Positions 7,959 to 17,800 of a stretch of DNA of 64,000 nucleotides are shown here, in pieces (the first letter of the stretch is position 1; every line of letters begins with the position of its first letter). The notes under the pieces were generated by a model, which saw nothing but the letters and a program-made list of their open reading frames with translations, was not told the origin of the DNA and did not search any database. Made by a program: the position numbers and the translations under genes. Where the stretch lies: contig NZ_JACHKZ010000007.1 in the NCBI RefSeq assembly GCF_014207855.1, positions 124,001 to 188,000 of the forward strand, in the 5' to 3' direction. The DNA comes from Comamonas odontotermitis (lineage in GTDB: Bacteria; Pseudomonadota; Gammaproteobacteria; Burkholderiales; Burkholderiaceae_C).

Positions 7959-8252
7959 ATGAAGAATTTGACCATCACCGTGGAAGACAGTGTGCTGGAG
8001 TGGGCGCGCGTAGAGGCCGCTCGCCGGGGCACCAGTGTTTCGCGCATGGTAGGCGACTTCATGGCGGAGATGAAGCAGCGTGAAGACTCCTACGAGCGGG
8101 CCTACCTCGCCTGGCGTACCGACGAGCGCACCTGGCAGGGTGGCGCTGACGCTGATGGCGCTCCTGCCAAGGAAGCGCGTAGCGCTCAACTGGTACGCGC
8201 TGGCGGTCAAACTGGCAAAAATGGCCCAGACGGCAAGAAGGAGCAGGCATGA
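7959..8252 (+). CDS. VapB-type ribbon-helix-helix antitoxin
   Basis: The 97-residue product opens with MKNLTITVEDSVLEWARVEA followed by ARRGTSVSRMVGDFM, the beta strand and two helices of a CopG-like ribbon-helix-helix DNA-binding domain (residues 1-38). The charged, flexible C-terminal part (39-97) would wrap the toxin. The end overlaps the PIN-domain toxin start by four bases (ATGA), the usual translational coupling of toxin-antitoxin pairs. A perfect inverted repeat 12 bases upstream is a likely autoregulatory operator. In-frame codons upstream of 7959 run through that operator, so the internal ATG is the sensible start. Confidence 0.85.
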   Translation: MKNLTITVEDSVLEWARVEAARRGTSVSRMVGDFMAEMKQREDSYERAYLAWRTDERTWQGGADADGAPAKEARSAQLVRAGGQTGKNGPDGKKEQA

Positions 8253-8725
8253 GCACGGTGTTTGTGGACACCTCGGTCCTGATCGCTTCCGAAAACGTGT
8301 CGGACCGCGCGCTGTATGAGGCCACCCTGGGCTGGCTCGACTGGCTCTGGCGCACACGCACGGGTCGCACCGGCAGCCAGGCGCTCACCGAGTTTTACGA
8401 CCAGGTCACCACGGCTGCCAACCCCATGCCCCAGGGTGACGCCCGGGCTGCCATCCGCCGCTATCAGACATGGACGCCGTGGAAGACCGATGCCGCCACG
8501 CTGGAGACCGCATGGGCCGTGCAGGCCCGCCATGCGCTGGATTTTGGCGACTGCCTGGCTGTGGCCTGTGCCCAGCACAGCGGCTGCAGCCATATGCTGA
8601 GTTTGCACCTGCCCCACGGTGCAGAGTTTGGCGGCGTGACCGTGCTGCACCCGCTGCTGCAGTCTGCTCCCCAAGGCCAGGGGGCATCAGTGCCCTCCCA
8701 TCTGGCCAATGCATCTCCCGTGTGA
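8249..8725 (+). CDS. VapC-type PIN-domain ribonuclease toxin
   Basis: PIN-domain toxins cut RNA (often tRNA or rRNA) using acidic residues that hold magnesium. Here D7 (VFVDTSVLIA), E48 (QALTEFYDQV), D98 and D101 (ALDFGDCLAVA) supply the expected set in a 158-residue protein. The antitoxin gene lies immediately upstream and overlaps it. The stop is only 12 bases before the hisC start, which places the toxin-antitoxin promoter directly upstream of the hisC-hisB segment. There is no sign of disruption, so the pair looks active. Confidence 0.88.
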   Translation: MSTVFVDTSVLIASENVSDRALYEATLGWLDWLWRTRTGRTGSQALTEFYDQVTTAANPMPQGDARAAIRRYQTWTPWKTDAATLETAWAVQARHALDFGDCLAVACAQHSGCSHMLSLHLPHGAEFGGVTVLHPLLQSAPQGQGASVPSHLANASPV

Positions 8726-8737
8726 AAGACCCATCCG

Positions 8738-9856
8738 ATGACCGTTTCAGACACCCAGTCCAAAGCCCTGCAACGCATCCGCGCCGATGTGCGCGCCATG
8801 CACGGCTACCATGTGCAAGCCTCGCAGGGTCTGCTCAAGATGGACACGATGGAGAACCCCTACCGCCTGTCTTCCGATCTGCAAAAGCAGTTGGGCGAGC
8901 GCCTGGGTGCGCTCGAAATCAACCGCTATCCGGGCGAGCGCCAGGAAGTGCTGAAGAACATGCTGGCCAGCTATGCTGGCGCGCCTGCGGGCTCGGTCGT
9001 GCTGCTGGGCAATGGCTCGGACGAGCTCATCACTCTGCTGGCGCTGGCTACTGCGCAGCCTGCCCAGGGTGGCCGCGCCACCATGCTGGCGCCCATGCCG
9101 GGTTTTGTCATGTACCCGCTGTCGGCCAAGCTGCAGGGGCTGGATTTCATCGGGGTCGATCTGACGGACGAGTTTGATCTGGATGTGCCTGCCATGCAGG
9201 CAGCGATTGCCACCCACCAGCCTGCCATCACCTATCTGGCCTATCCCAACAACCCCACGGCAACGCTCTGGGGTGAAGACAAGGTACAGGCCATCATCGA
9301 TGCGGTGGCGCAGGTGGGAGGCATGGTGGTGATGGACGAGGCCTACCAGCCCTTTGCCTGCCGCAGCTGGATCACCCGCATGCGGGCCGAGCCCGAGCGC
9401 AACGCGCATGTGCTGCTGATGCGCACGCTCTCCAAGTTTGGCCTTGCTGGCGCGCGCCTGGGCTACCTGATCGGGCCTGCGGCCATCGTGAACGAGCTGG
9501 ACAAGGTGCGTCCGCCCTACAACGTGAGCGTGCTCAATTGCGAAGCTGCTATCTTTGCGCTGGAGCACGAGGCGCTGTATGCCGAGCAGGCCGCTGCCAT
9601 CCGCGCCGAGCGCCAGCCGCTGATCGACGCGCTGGTGGCGATGAACGGCGTCGAGAAAGTCTGGCCGTCCGAGGCGAACATGGTGCTGCTGCGCGTGCGC
9701 GATGCAGGCCGGGCGCAGGCCGAGATGAAAACGCGCGGCGTGCTGGTGAAAAACGTATCGGCCATGCACCCCAAACTGAACAACTGCCTGCGCTTGACCG
9801 TGGGTACCCGCGAAGAAAACGCCCAGATGCTGGCGGCATTGAAAGAAAGCCTATGA
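8738..9856 (+). CDS. hisC: Histidinol-phosphate aminotransferase
   Basis: This PLP enzyme of fold type I transfers an amino group from glutamate to imidazole-acetol phosphate. The 372-residue protein has [11 protein letters not shown] near the start, the cofactor loop [34 protein letters not shown] and the PLP-lysine block [15 protein letters not shown]. It starts 12 bases after vapC and overlaps hisB by four bases (ATGA), so hisC and hisB are translationally coupled. It no longer follows hisD directly, which raises the question of which promoter now serves it. Confidence 0.97.
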   Translation: MTVSDTQSKALQRIRADVRAMHGYHVQASQGLLKMDTMENPYRLSSDLQKQLGERLGALEINRYPGERQEVLKNMLASYAGAPAGSVVLLGNGSDELITLLALATAQPAQGGRATMLAPMPGFVMYPLSAKLQGLDFIGVDLTDEFDLDVPAMQAAIATHQPAITYLAYPNNPTATLWGEDKVQAIIDAVAQVGGMVVMDEAYQPFACRSWITRMRAEPERNAHVLLMRTLSKFGLAGARLGYLIGPAAIVNELDKVRPPYNVSVLNCEAAIFALEHEALYAEQAAAIRAERQPLIDALVAMNGVEKVWPSEANMVLLRVRDAGRAQAEMKTRGVLVKNVSAMHPKLNNCLRLTVGTREENAQMLAALKESL

Positions 9857-10476
9857 GCAATATCATCCCCTCTGCAGCCCAACCACTGCCCCGCATCGCC
9901 GAGGTGCAGCGCAACACGGCAGAAACCCGCATCGCCGTGCGCGTCAACCTTGACGGTACCGGCAAGGCACGCCTCAATTCCGGCATCGGATTTCTTGACC
10001 ACATGATTGACCAGATCGCCCGCCACGGCCTGATCGATCTGGACATCGAATGCGCAGGCGATCTGCACATTGACGGACATCACACGGTCGAAGACATCGG
10101 CATCACCCTGGGCCAGGCCTTTGCCAAGGCCGTGGGCGACAAGAAAGGCATCCGCCGCTACGGCCACGCCTACGTACCGCTGGACGAGGCGCTCTCGCGC
10201 GTAGTGATCGATTTTTCGGGCCGCCCCGGCCTGCACATGGATGTCAAGTTCACCGCAGGCAGCATCGGCCAGCTCGATACGCAATTGGTGTACGAGTTCT
10301 TTCAGGGGTTTGTGAACCACGCGGGCGTCACCCTGCACATTGACAACCTCAAGGGATTCAATGCCCACCACCAATGTGAAACCATCTTCAAGGCTTTTGC
10401 GCGTGCGCTACGCTTTGCGCTGGAGCATGATGAGCGCATGGCGGGTGTCATCCCCTCCACCAAGGGTGCTCTCTAA
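9853..10476 (+). CDS. hisB: Imidazoleglycerol-phosphate dehydratase
   Basis: This manganese enzyme converts imidazole glycerol phosphate to imidazole-acetol phosphate. The 207-residue product is the monofunctional form, without the phosphatase domain found in enterobacterial HisB. Family motifs include [31 protein letters not shown] and, in the second repeat, the [11 protein letters not shown] and [12 protein letters not shown] blocks; the histidines are the metal ligands. The start at 9853 overlaps the hisC stop. hisH follows after an 81-base gap carrying the dispersed repeat. Confidence 0.97.
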   Translation: MSNIIPSAAQPLPRIAEVQRNTAETRIAVRVNLDGTGKARLNSGIGFLDHMIDQIARHGLIDLDIECAGDLHIDGHHTVEDIGITLGQAFAKAVGDKKGIRRYGHAYVPLDEALSRVVIDFSGRPGLHMDVKFTAGSIGQLDTQLVYEFFQGFVNHAGVTLHIDNLKGFNAHHQCETIFKAFARALRFALEHDERMAGVIPSTKGAL

Positions 10477-10480
10477 ATAA

Positions 10481-10557
10481 GAGCTGGTAGCGCTTGCTAC
10501 ATTCAGTTTTCAATGTGAATTCATTCTGAAATCCACTATCAACAAGCGGTAGCTGCT
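10481..10557. repeat. Dispersed intergenic repeat between hisB and hisH
   Basis: The gap holds GAGCTGGTAGCGCTTG on the left and CAAGCGGTAGCTGCT on the right, the two halves of the recurring palindromic unit. The right half directly abuts the hisH ATG, leaving no ordinary ribosome-binding site there. Confidence 0.6.
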
Positions 10558-11226
10558 ATGAATTTAAGTAAGAACACCGTGGCGGTGGTCGATTACGGCA
10601 TGGGCAACCTGCGTTCGGTATCGCAGGCGGTGCAGGCCGCTGCGGCTGGTTCTGCGGTGCAGGTCGTGGTCACCTCCGATCCGGACGTGGTGCGCGCTGC
10701 CACACGTATCGTGCTGCCCGGCCAAGGCGCCATCCGCGATTGCATGGCTGAACTCCGAGCCTCCGGCCTGCAGGAGAGCGTGCTGGAAGCTGCGGCCACA
10801 AAGCCGATGTTTGGGGTGTGCGTGGGCATGCAGATGCTGCTTGACCACAGCGAAGAAGGCGATACGCCGGGCCTGGGCCTGATTGCCGGGCAAGTGAGAA
10901 AGTTTCAGCTGGCGGGCCGCGTGCAGGCCGATGGCAGCCGCTACAAGGTGCCGCAGATGGGCTGGAACCAGGTGCGGCAGCAGACCCCAGCGGGCAAGCC
11001 GCACCCGATCTGGCAAGGGGTGCCCGACGAGTCGTATTTCTACTTCGTGCACAGCTTCTATGCCGAGCCCGCAGAGGCCAGCCAATGCCATGGCACGGCC
11101 GAGTATGGCGAGCACTTTGCATGCGCGATTGGCCGCGATAATATTTTTGCGACACAATTCCACCCAGAAAAGAGTGCGGATCAGGGCCTGGCGCTGTACC
11201 GCAACTTCTTACACTGGAATCCCTAA
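10558..11226 (+). CDS. hisH: Imidazole glycerol phosphate synthase, glutamine amidotransferase subunit
   Basis: HisH hydrolyses glutamine and channels ammonia to HisF. The class I amidotransferase triad is visible: C88 in [11 protein letters not shown], and H202 and E204 in ATQFHPEKS; the oxyanion strand region begins [11 protein letters not shown]. The 222-residue length is normal with a slightly long insertion near residue 140. There is no clear Shine-Dalgarno before the ATG because the dispersed repeat ends exactly there. The TAA stop (11224-11226) is the first triplet of a solitary copy of the TAAGAACGTGTTTACGAT repeat end also seen at 6700 and 6967. Confidence 0.96.
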   Translation: MNLSKNTVAVVDYGMGNLRSVSQAVQAAAAGSAVQVVVTSDPDVVRAATRIVLPGQGAIRDCMAELRASGLQESVLEAAATKPMFGVCVGMQMLLDHSEEGDTPGLGLIAGQVRKFQLAGRVQADGSRYKVPQMGWNQVRQQTPAGKPHPIWQGVPDESYFYFVHSFYAEPAEASQCHGTAEYGEHFACAIGRDNIFATQFHPEKSADQGLALYRNFLHWNP

Positions 11227-11244
11227 GAACGTGTTTACGATCTC
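11224..11244 (+). repeat. Solitary copy of the MITE-like element terminus at the hisH stop codon
   Basis: TAAGAACGTGTTTACGAT plus TC, C at the end, is identical to the right terminal repeat of the element at 6700-6967 (read on the other strand). No matching second end is found before hisA, so this is a solo end or deletion remnant. Its first three bases are the hisH stop. Confidence 0.75.
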
Positions 11245-11282
11245 AACCCTTTCTAGTTTTTCAACGTCAGCCAACCACCACC

Positions 11283-12026
11283 ATGCTGCTCATTCCTGCC
11301 ATTGATCTGAAGGACGGTCACTGCGTACGCCTGAAACAGGGCGATATGGATCAATCCACCACATTCGGCGAAGACCCTGTCGAGGTTGCACGCCGCTGGT
11401 ACGATGCGGGCGCCCGCCGTCTGCATCTGGTGGATTTGAATGGCGCGTTCGCCGGCCAGCCCAAGAACCTGAATGTCATCAAGGCGATCCTCAAGGAGTT
11501 CGGCGAAGAACTCCCGGTGCAACTGGGCGGTGGCATCCGCGACCTGGACACCATCGAGCGCTACATCGATGCCGGCATGCAGTACGTCATCATCGGCACC
11601 GCAGCCATCAAGAACCCCGGTTTTCTGCAGGACGCCTGCACGGCGTTTGCCGGCCACATCATCGTGGGCCTCGATGCCAAGGACGGCATGGTGGCCACCG
11701 ATGGCTGGAGCAAGATTACCAACCACTCGGTCATCGACACCGCCAAGCGCTTCGAGGACTGGGGCGTGGAGTCGATCATCTACACCGACATTGGCCGCGA
11801 TGGCATGCTCACCGGCATCAATGTGGACGCCACGGTCAAGCTGGCGCAGGCCATCCGCATTCCGGTGATCGCGTCGGGAGGTCTCTCGGGCATGGCCGAT
11901 ATCGAGGCGCTCTGCGCGGTTGAATCCGAAGGCGTGGAAGGCGTGATCTGCGGCCGCGCCATCTACACCGGCGACCTGGATTTTGAAGCAGCCCAGGAGC
12001 GGGCTGACGAGTTGAGCGAAGGCTGA
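11283..12026 (+). CDS. hisA: Phosphoribosylformimino-5-aminoimidazole carboxamide ribotide isomerase
   Basis: HisA is a TIM-barrel isomerase that performs an Amadori rearrangement, opening one ribose ring of ProFAR. The 247-residue protein starts [20 protein letters not shown], with the catalytic Asp in AIDLKDG and the second acid in [12 protein letters not shown]; phosphate loops GGGIRD and ASGGLSG are present. It follows hisH by 56 bases. A strong terminator lies 20 bases after the stop, so the hisC-hisB-hisH-hisA segment ends here and is not continuous with hisF. Confidence 0.97.
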   Translation: MLLIPAIDLKDGHCVRLKQGDMDQSTTFGEDPVEVARRWYDAGARRLHLVDLNGAFAGQPKNLNVIKAILKEFGEELPVQLGGGIRDLDTIERYIDAGMQYVIIGTAAIKNPGFLQDACTAFAGHIIVGLDAKDGMVATDGWSKITNHSVIDTAKRFEDWGVESIIYTDIGRDGMLTGINVDATVKLAQAIRIPVIASGGLSGMADIEALCAVESEGVEGVICGRAIYTGDLDFEAAQERADELSEG

Positions 12027-12045
12027 GGCAGCCTGCGCCACCCGC

Positions 12046-12071
12046 AAAGCCGCACCTGGTGCGGCTTTTTC
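12046..12071 (+). terminator. Rho-independent terminator after hisA
   Basis: The stem AAAGCCGCAC / GTGCGGCTTT with a short loop is followed by a T run (CTTTTTC). Confidence 0.85.
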
Positions 12072-12284
12072 TATTGCAACAAACCGTTGAGGTGTGTGTC
12101 CGGCAGCCGTGCGAAAAACACCTGCCAGGACGAGACGCGGCTGAGTGGAGCGTTGTCATATCAATGAATCTCGACTTGATTCTGATAAATGTCAACAAAT
12201 GCTAGTTGTTACCGTGTGGCACATATGATATGGGCCAAATTCGCCGCAATTTACCGGCGTATCGGACAATAGGCTTCGCGCGAA

Positions 12285-13355
12285 ATGTCAGAATCCATAG
12301 CAGATGCTGGAAACGCATTCCGCAAGACCGTTAGAAAGCACCCCGTGATACTCGTGACTGGCGGAGCCGGCTATATTGGCTCTCACCTCTGTGTTGCCCT
12401 CGCAGAAGCAGGGCTGCCCTTTTTGATCCTGGACAACTTCAGCAACGCACGCCGTTCGGTGCTGCAGCGGCTGGAAAAGATCCTGGGTTTTGCGCCTCCG
12501 TGTATCGATGCCGACGTGCGGGACACCGCCATGCTTGAGCAGCTGTTTGACGAGCAGCATTTCGATGCGGTGATACACAACGCCTTTCTCACATCATCAG
12601 CTGACGCCGCGCGCGAGCCGCTGCGTTACTACGACAACAACGTCTCGGGCACGGTGGGTCTGTTGCGCGCCATGCAGACCGCAGGCATCCGCAATCTGAT
12701 CGTTTCATCATCTGCCATCGTCTATGGCGACACGCCTGCCATGCCTGTGCGCGAAGATGCGCAGATTTCCGCCAGCACCCCATACGGGCAGACTGCGTTG
12801 ATGGTCGAGCAGGTGCTCACCAGCCTGGACGAGGCCTCACCCAAGCGCTGGCGCATGGCGTTGCTGCGCAGCTTCAATGCCGTGGGTTGCCACGAAAGCG
12901 GCCTGATCGCTGAAGACCCGCCTCGCATGTCTACCCATGTGGCGCCTTACCTGGCCCAAGTGGCGGCAGGCAAGCGTGACTGCCTGCGCATCTTTGGCAA
13001 CGACTATGCCACGCCCGATGGCACACCGCTGCGCGATTATCTGCATGTGACCGACCTGGCGCGCGCCTATGTCGCCACATTGCATTACCTGCGTGGCCAT
13101 GCGGGGCTGCTCCGACTCAATGTCGGCTCGGGCCAGCCCACATCGGTGCTCGGGCTGGTGCGCGCTTTTGAACATGCCAATGGCCGCGCGGTGCCCTTCC
13201 GGGTCGGGCCGCGCCGCAATGGAGATGCCGCCCACTGCTGGGCTGATATCAGCCAGGCGCGGGCGCTGCTGGGCTGGCAGCCGCAGCTCGGGCTTGATCG
13301 CATGATGGAAGATGTCTGGCGCTGGCAGATCGGCATGGGCCGCAGCGTGCATTGA
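12285..13355 (+). CDS. GalE-like NAD(P)-dependent epimerase/dehydratase lacking the catalytic lysine
   Basis: The 356-residue protein is an extended short-chain dehydrogenase with the GalE pattern: GGAGYIGSH (26-34), LDNFSNARRSVL, EPLRYYDNNVSGTVGLL, SSSAIVYGD (141-149) and RDYLHVTDLARAYV. In GalE the triad is Ser/Thr, Tyr and Lys in Y-x3-K; here the sequence is PYGQTAL, so Y167 is kept but the lysine position is A171. The usual HxAxxKAV loop is also altered to HNAFLTSS. It may therefore act on a different substrate, work differently, or be a structural or inactive paralogue. It sits between hisA and hisF, flanked on both sides by terminators, with an AT-richer upstream region, consistent with insertion into the his cluster. 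Confidence 0.85.
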   Translation: MSESIADAGNAFRKTVRKHPVILVTGGAGYIGSHLCVALAEAGLPFLILDNFSNARRSVLQRLEKILGFAPPCIDADVRDTAMLEQLFDEQHFDAVIHNAFLTSSADAAREPLRYYDNNVSGTVGLLRAMQTAGIRNLIVSSSAIVYGDTPAMPVREDAQISASTPYGQTALMVEQVLTSLDEASPKRWRMALLRSFNAVGCHESGLIAEDPPRMSTHVAPYLAQVAAGKRDCLRIFGNDYATPDGTPLRDYLHVTDLARAYVATLHYLRGHAGLLRLNVGSGQPTSVLGLVRAFEHANGRAVPFRVGPRRNGDAAHCWADISQARALLGWQPQLGLDRMMEDVWRWQIGMGRSVH

Positions 13356-13378
13356 CCTTCTGCCGCCACACCGGATAG

Positions 13379-13414
13379 CCGCTGCAGAGATCAGTGATTT
13401 CTGCAGCGGTTTTT
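13379..13414 (+). terminator. Rho-independent terminator after the GalE-like gene
   Basis: A perfect 10-bp stem CCGCTGCAGA / TCTGCAGCGG with an 11-base loop is followed by TTTTT. Confidence 0.85.
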
Positions 13415-13552
13415 CATTGGCGGCTATGACGCGCAGGTGAAACGGGGCAGGGGCTTTTTGCCGATGGACGGCCACTGCCGCGGCCTGGCGTGGTATGGTT
13501 TTGCCCTGTAGAAAATCCGTCTGTCTTCTTCCCTTCTGTCACGAGAGTCTCC

Positions 13553-14353
13553 ATGCTTGCCAAACGCATCATTCCCTGCCTGGACGTCACGGGCGGCCGT
13601 GTCGTCAAAGGTGTCAATTTTGTCGAGTTGCGTGACGCCGGCGACCCGGTGGAAATCGCAGCACGCTACAACGCGCAGGGCGCGGACGAGCTGACTTTTC
13701 TGGACATCACCGCCACCAGCGACGGGCGTGACCTGATCCTGCCCATCATCGAGGCCGTGGCCAGCCAGGTATTCATTCCGCTGACGGTCGGCGGCGGCGT
13801 GCGCACGGTTGAAGACGTGCGCCGCCTGCTCAATGCCGGTGCGGACAAGACCAGCTTCAACTCGGCGGCCATTGCCAATCCGGATGTGATCAATGCCGCG
13901 AGCGACAAATACGGCGCGCAATGCATCGTGGTGGCCATCGATGCCAAGCGCCGCAGCGCCCAGGACGAGCAACGCATCGGCACCAATGGCCAGCCTGTGG
14001 GCGCCGGGTGGGATGTCTACAGCCATGGCGGCCGCAAGAACACGGGCATGGATGCCGTGCGATGGGCTGCCGAAATGGCCACCCGCGGCGCGGGCGAGAT
14101 TTTGCTGACCAGCATGGACCGCGATGGCACCAAGAGCGGCTTTGACCTTCAGCTCACTCGTGCCGTGGCTGATGCCGTGGGCGTGCCGGTGATCGCATCG
14201 GGCGGAGTTGGCAATCTGGAGCACCTGGCCGATGGCGTCACTGTGGGCGGTGCGGATGCAGTACTGGCCGCCAGCATCTTCCACTACGGCGAATACACCG
14301 TAGGGCAGGCCAAGGCATTGATGGCGCAGCGGGGCATTCCTGTGCGGCAATAG
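13553..14353 (+). CDS. hisF: Imidazole glycerol phosphate synthase, cyclase subunit
   Basis: HisF uses ammonia from HisH to close the imidazole ring, giving imidazole glycerol phosphate and AICAR. The 266-residue TIM barrel begins [20 protein letters not shown] with catalytic D11 and has the second catalytic Asp in [13 protein letters not shown]; phosphate loops are LTVGGGVRT and [12 protein letters not shown]. The ATG at 13553 is preceded by the moderate site CACGAGAG. It stands alone between two terminators, separated from hisH, its partner subunit, by the GalE-like gene. A long perfect palindrome ends the transcript. Confidence 0.97.
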   Translation: MLAKRIIPCLDVTGGRVVKGVNFVELRDAGDPVEIAARYNAQGADELTFLDITATSDGRDLILPIIEAVASQVFIPLTVGGGVRTVEDVRRLLNAGADKTSFNSAAIANPDVINAASDKYGAQCIVVAIDAKRRSAQDEQRIGTNGQPVGAGWDVYSHGGRKNTGMDAVRWAAEMATRGAGEILLTSMDRDGTKSGFDLQLTRAVADAVGVPVIASGGVGNLEHLADGVTVGGADAVLAASIFHYGEYTVGQAKALMAQRGIPVRQ

Positions 14354-14385
14354 GTTCTTGCTGGCCTTTTGAGCCAGACACTTTC

Positions 14386-14434
14386 AAAAAAGAGCTGCCA
14401 GCGCTTTTCACAGAAGCGCTGGCAGCTCTTTTTT
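14386..14434. terminator. Perfect 21-bp inverted repeat after hisF (terminator made of the dispersed repeat)
   Basis: The left arm 14386-14406 (AAAAAAGAGCTGCCAGCGCT...) and right arm 14414-14434 pair at all 21 positions around the loop TTCACAG, with A and T runs at the ends, so it can terminate from both sides. The core GAGCTGCCAGCGCTT is the full palindromic version of the dispersed TAGCTGCTNGCGCTT repeat. Confidence 0.9.
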
Positions 14435-14760
14435 CATCCTCATTTCTGTGGATTCTGGTACTGCGGCTGACTGGCGCAATGCTGCCGCCCGACATCGGGC
14501 GAGGGAGATTTGTTGCGATTTCTAAAAAATATCTAATCAGTTCTATCAAAAATTTTGATCAATGGTGGGTGTGTGCGCATCCTCGTTTCATGGGGCTTCA
14601 GGAGGGTGTTCCTTGTTGCACACCAGAGGAGAACGATTGGAAAATAGAATTATTAACAATTAGATTAAAATTTATAAAATGATTCATTTGTACAATAGTT
14701 ACAAATATTCATAACCAATGGCGATTCTTAAATCTATTTAAATACTTGAGCGTCAGTAGC
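14435..14760. other. AT-rich region upstream of the surface protein gene
   Basis: This stretch has no convincing gene. From about 14505 onward it is markedly AT-rich compared with the rest of the window (for example the run around 14640-14750), with several TATAAA/TTAAAT-like words that could serve as promoter or UP elements, or be a target for a silencing nucleoid protein. I could not single out one promoter. Confidence 0.6.
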
Positions 14761-14761
14761 C

Positions 14762-14833
14762 ATGCAAAGCGGCGGAGGATGGGTGTGTTGAGGATGAATC
14801 CTCTCACGCCCACTTTCGCCGCTTTGCATTTTT
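14762..14833 (+). promoter_or_regulatory. Long structured hairpin with T run in the leader of the surface protein gene
   Basis: A perfect 13-bp outer stem (ATGCAAAGCGGCG at 14762-14774 with CGCCGCTTTGCAT at 14817-14829) encloses an 8-bp stem (TGGGTGTG / CACGCCCA, one G-U pair) and an innermost 6-bp stem (GAGGAT / ATCCTC). The outer stem is followed by TTTTT, so it looks like an intrinsic terminator. It lies 28 bases before the start codon of the 2030-residue protein, with no gene behind it to terminate, which suggests an attenuator or RNA leader, or a small RNA ending here. Confidence 0.6.
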
Positions 14834-14860
14834 CTGGTCTGCTCGGTTAGATGAAGAGTA

Positions 14861-17800
14861 ATGATGATCATTCCAGACCCGTATCGGAGTGCAACGCCCC
14901 CACAGGCACTGTCCTTCCCGGTTTCTCACTTCCGCAAACCCCCTCAGGTCTTGAACTGGCGCCCATGGGCGTTGGGGGGCGTTCTGGCGATGGCCTTTGC
15001 CGCGGCAGTGCCAGCGCAAGCCCAGGTGCAGCGCATCTTTGTCAATCCGGGCTTTGAGGAGCCGGTGCTGCCCGCCAACTGTTACCAAACCATGCCCAGC
15101 GACAACGTGCCGGGCTGGGACACCACGCACCGGGCGGGCGCAGTGAGCGGTACCTGCAACCTGCCCAACCTCGTGGCCACGGGCGGGCTGATCGAGGTGT
15201 GGAGCTCCAGCTTCCTGGGGGTTGCCGCAAGAAATGGCTCCAACTTTGTAGAGCTGAACGCCAATGAGGCCTCGCGGCTCTACCAGAAGATCTGTCTGGT
15301 ACAGGGTGAAACGGTCAACTGGCGGTTTAGCCACCGGGGCCGATCAAGCGCCACGGTCAGAGACGTGGCAGAGGTCAAGATCGGCGCCACAACCTCGGTC
15401 GCGCAGGTGGGAACGACATCAACCGGTGCAATGGACACACCGATTGCCTACCTGGGAACGGTCAATACGCCGGTGCCGGCTGCCACCAATGGCTGGCGCG
15501 ACTACAGCGGCACCTTCACGTATGCGGGAGCGACCGGCGGTACCAACTTTGGATTTGAGTCCATCAGCTCGGCTGGCGGAGCCGGCTCAGGAAACTTCCT
15601 GGACAACGTGCAATTGGCCCTCACTCCGTTTGTCGATTTCTCCAAGACCAGCTACTCGGATCTGGAAGGCGACAGTGGCTCGCAAAGAGGCACTGATCTG
15701 CCCACCTTTCGGGTCAATGGCGTGGTTCCTGCGGGAGGCATGACCGTCACCGTCAAGATCACCGGCGGAAGCGCGGTGCGGGGTGTCGATTACTTCACGG
15801 GCACGAGCAGTGGCACCAGCGATACATTCACAGTCAATGTGCCAGCTGGCAGCTATGACGGAGCATCGGCTGCCAGCTTGATCCAGCTGCCAATCTATAT
15901 TGTCGGCAACGCCGTTGCCGGAGCCAGCAAGACCATCAACTTCGAGATCCAGTCATCCTCCCAATATGTGCGCAGCTCCAATGATGTGTGCGGGCAGGAT
16001 GCGTCGCCAGCGGTCTATACCATCGTTGATGATGATGGCCCCCTGAACGTCAAGAAAACCGTGACATCGGCCCCTGTGCCGGTCGCGGGCCAGCCTGCGC
16101 AGTTCGACATCGGCTACACGGTTGTGGTGACGAACGACACTGCGAGCAACAGAACCTATGCATTGACCGACACGCCGGGCTTTGATGGCGATGTGACGAT
16201 CAACAGCCTGCAGTCGCTGACATGCACCCGAAGCGGTGGCGGAGGCACAACCTGCGGCGGCACTCCGCCCAGCTCCGTCAATGGGGCTGGCCCCTGGACG
16301 CTGAGCAGCAGCCATGGGCTCGCCAGCGGCCGAACCGAAACCTATTCGATGGTCGTGCGCTTCACGGTCAAACCGGGCAAGCTGGGTGCTGACATCTGCG
16401 ATGGAACGACTGGCAAAGGCTTGTTCAACAGCGTAACCGCGACGGTCACCGGCATGGGAGCAGGCACGAGCAGCGATGCCGCTTGCCAAAATACACCCAC
16501 GCCTGTGTGGGTCACCCTCAACAAGAGCCTGACGGGTCGCATCGCGGCGACCGATCAGTTCCAGATCCGCATGTCCTCTGGTGGCATTCCTGCAGCCAGC
16601 GCCACCACATCGGGCGCGGCTGTGCCAGCTTCTGCCACCACTGGCACGCAGGTGTTCCAGGCAGGCAAAACGCTGCAGTTCTTTGAAGCCCTCAAAGCCA
16701 ATGGCACTGGCGCAGACCAGCTGCCCAGCGCCTACACCTCCAGCATCAGCTGCACGGGCTCTACGGCGACTGCGCCCAGCGGAGCGGGAACGGTGCAGGG
16801 CGCACAGTTGCAGTGGCCGGAATTCAATCCCGTGGCCGGAGACAACATCGTCTGCACCATCACCAATGCTCCCATTACCTACAACGTCACGGCCACGGCC
16901 AATCCGGTGGGGGGAGGTGTCGTCAATGGCGGCAGTGCCAACTGCACGCCATCGCCGGTAGCGGGCGGCGTCTCCAGCACCTGTCAGGTCACCAGCACCA
17001 CGCCGGGCTGGAGCTTTACGGGCTGGACAGGCGCCACCTGCAGCCAGGGGCAGAGTACCAACAGCTGTACCTTGACGCCGACGAATGCCGATATGGCCGT
17101 GGTGGCCAATTTTGTGCCTTTGCCCGGTACCTTGACCGTCAGCAAGACCGTATCCGGTGGCCCCAGCCCGCTGCCTGCCCTGAGCTTTCCTTTCAGCGTG
17201 AGCTGCTCTGGCGGTGCTGCTCCATTCAATGCCAGCGGCAATGTGGCCGCAGGTGGCTCGGCGCAGGTGACTGGCGTTCCGGCGGGCTCCACCTGCAGTG
17301 TGACCGAGGGCAATAAACCTGCTGTACCCGGCTACACCTGGGGCATGGAGCAGATCACGAACCCAGCGGGGGCCATGGCGCCTGGCGGATCGTTGGTGGC
17401 GAGCATTGCCAATGCGCTCAGCGCCAATCCTGGCGTCTTGACGGTGAGCAAGACGGTCTCCGGCGGCCCCAGCCCGCTGCCTGCCCTGAGCTTTCCTTTC
17501 AGCGTGAGCTGTACGGGTGGTACAGCGCCTGCTGGCGGCTTTTCTGCAAGCGGTAGCGTCTCCGCAGGCGGCTCAACGTCGGTGAGCAATATCCCGGTGG
17601 GCTCTACCTGCACGGTTACCGAAGGGGCCAAGCCACCAGTAACCCATTACACATGGGGCGCAGAGCAGGTCACGAACCCCGCTGCACCCATGGCAGCGGG
17701 CGGCACGCTGGCGGCCAGCATCGCCAACTCCCTCACGCGCGATCAGGTGAGCGTCACCATCAACAAGACCGTGACGGGCGCGTCAGCCGCTGGTGCGCCG

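Noticed and set aside
14479..14682. 67-codon frame in the AT-rich region
   Set aside because: Composition is like random AT-rich DNA, with no ribosome-binding site or motif; the region is better read as regulatory.
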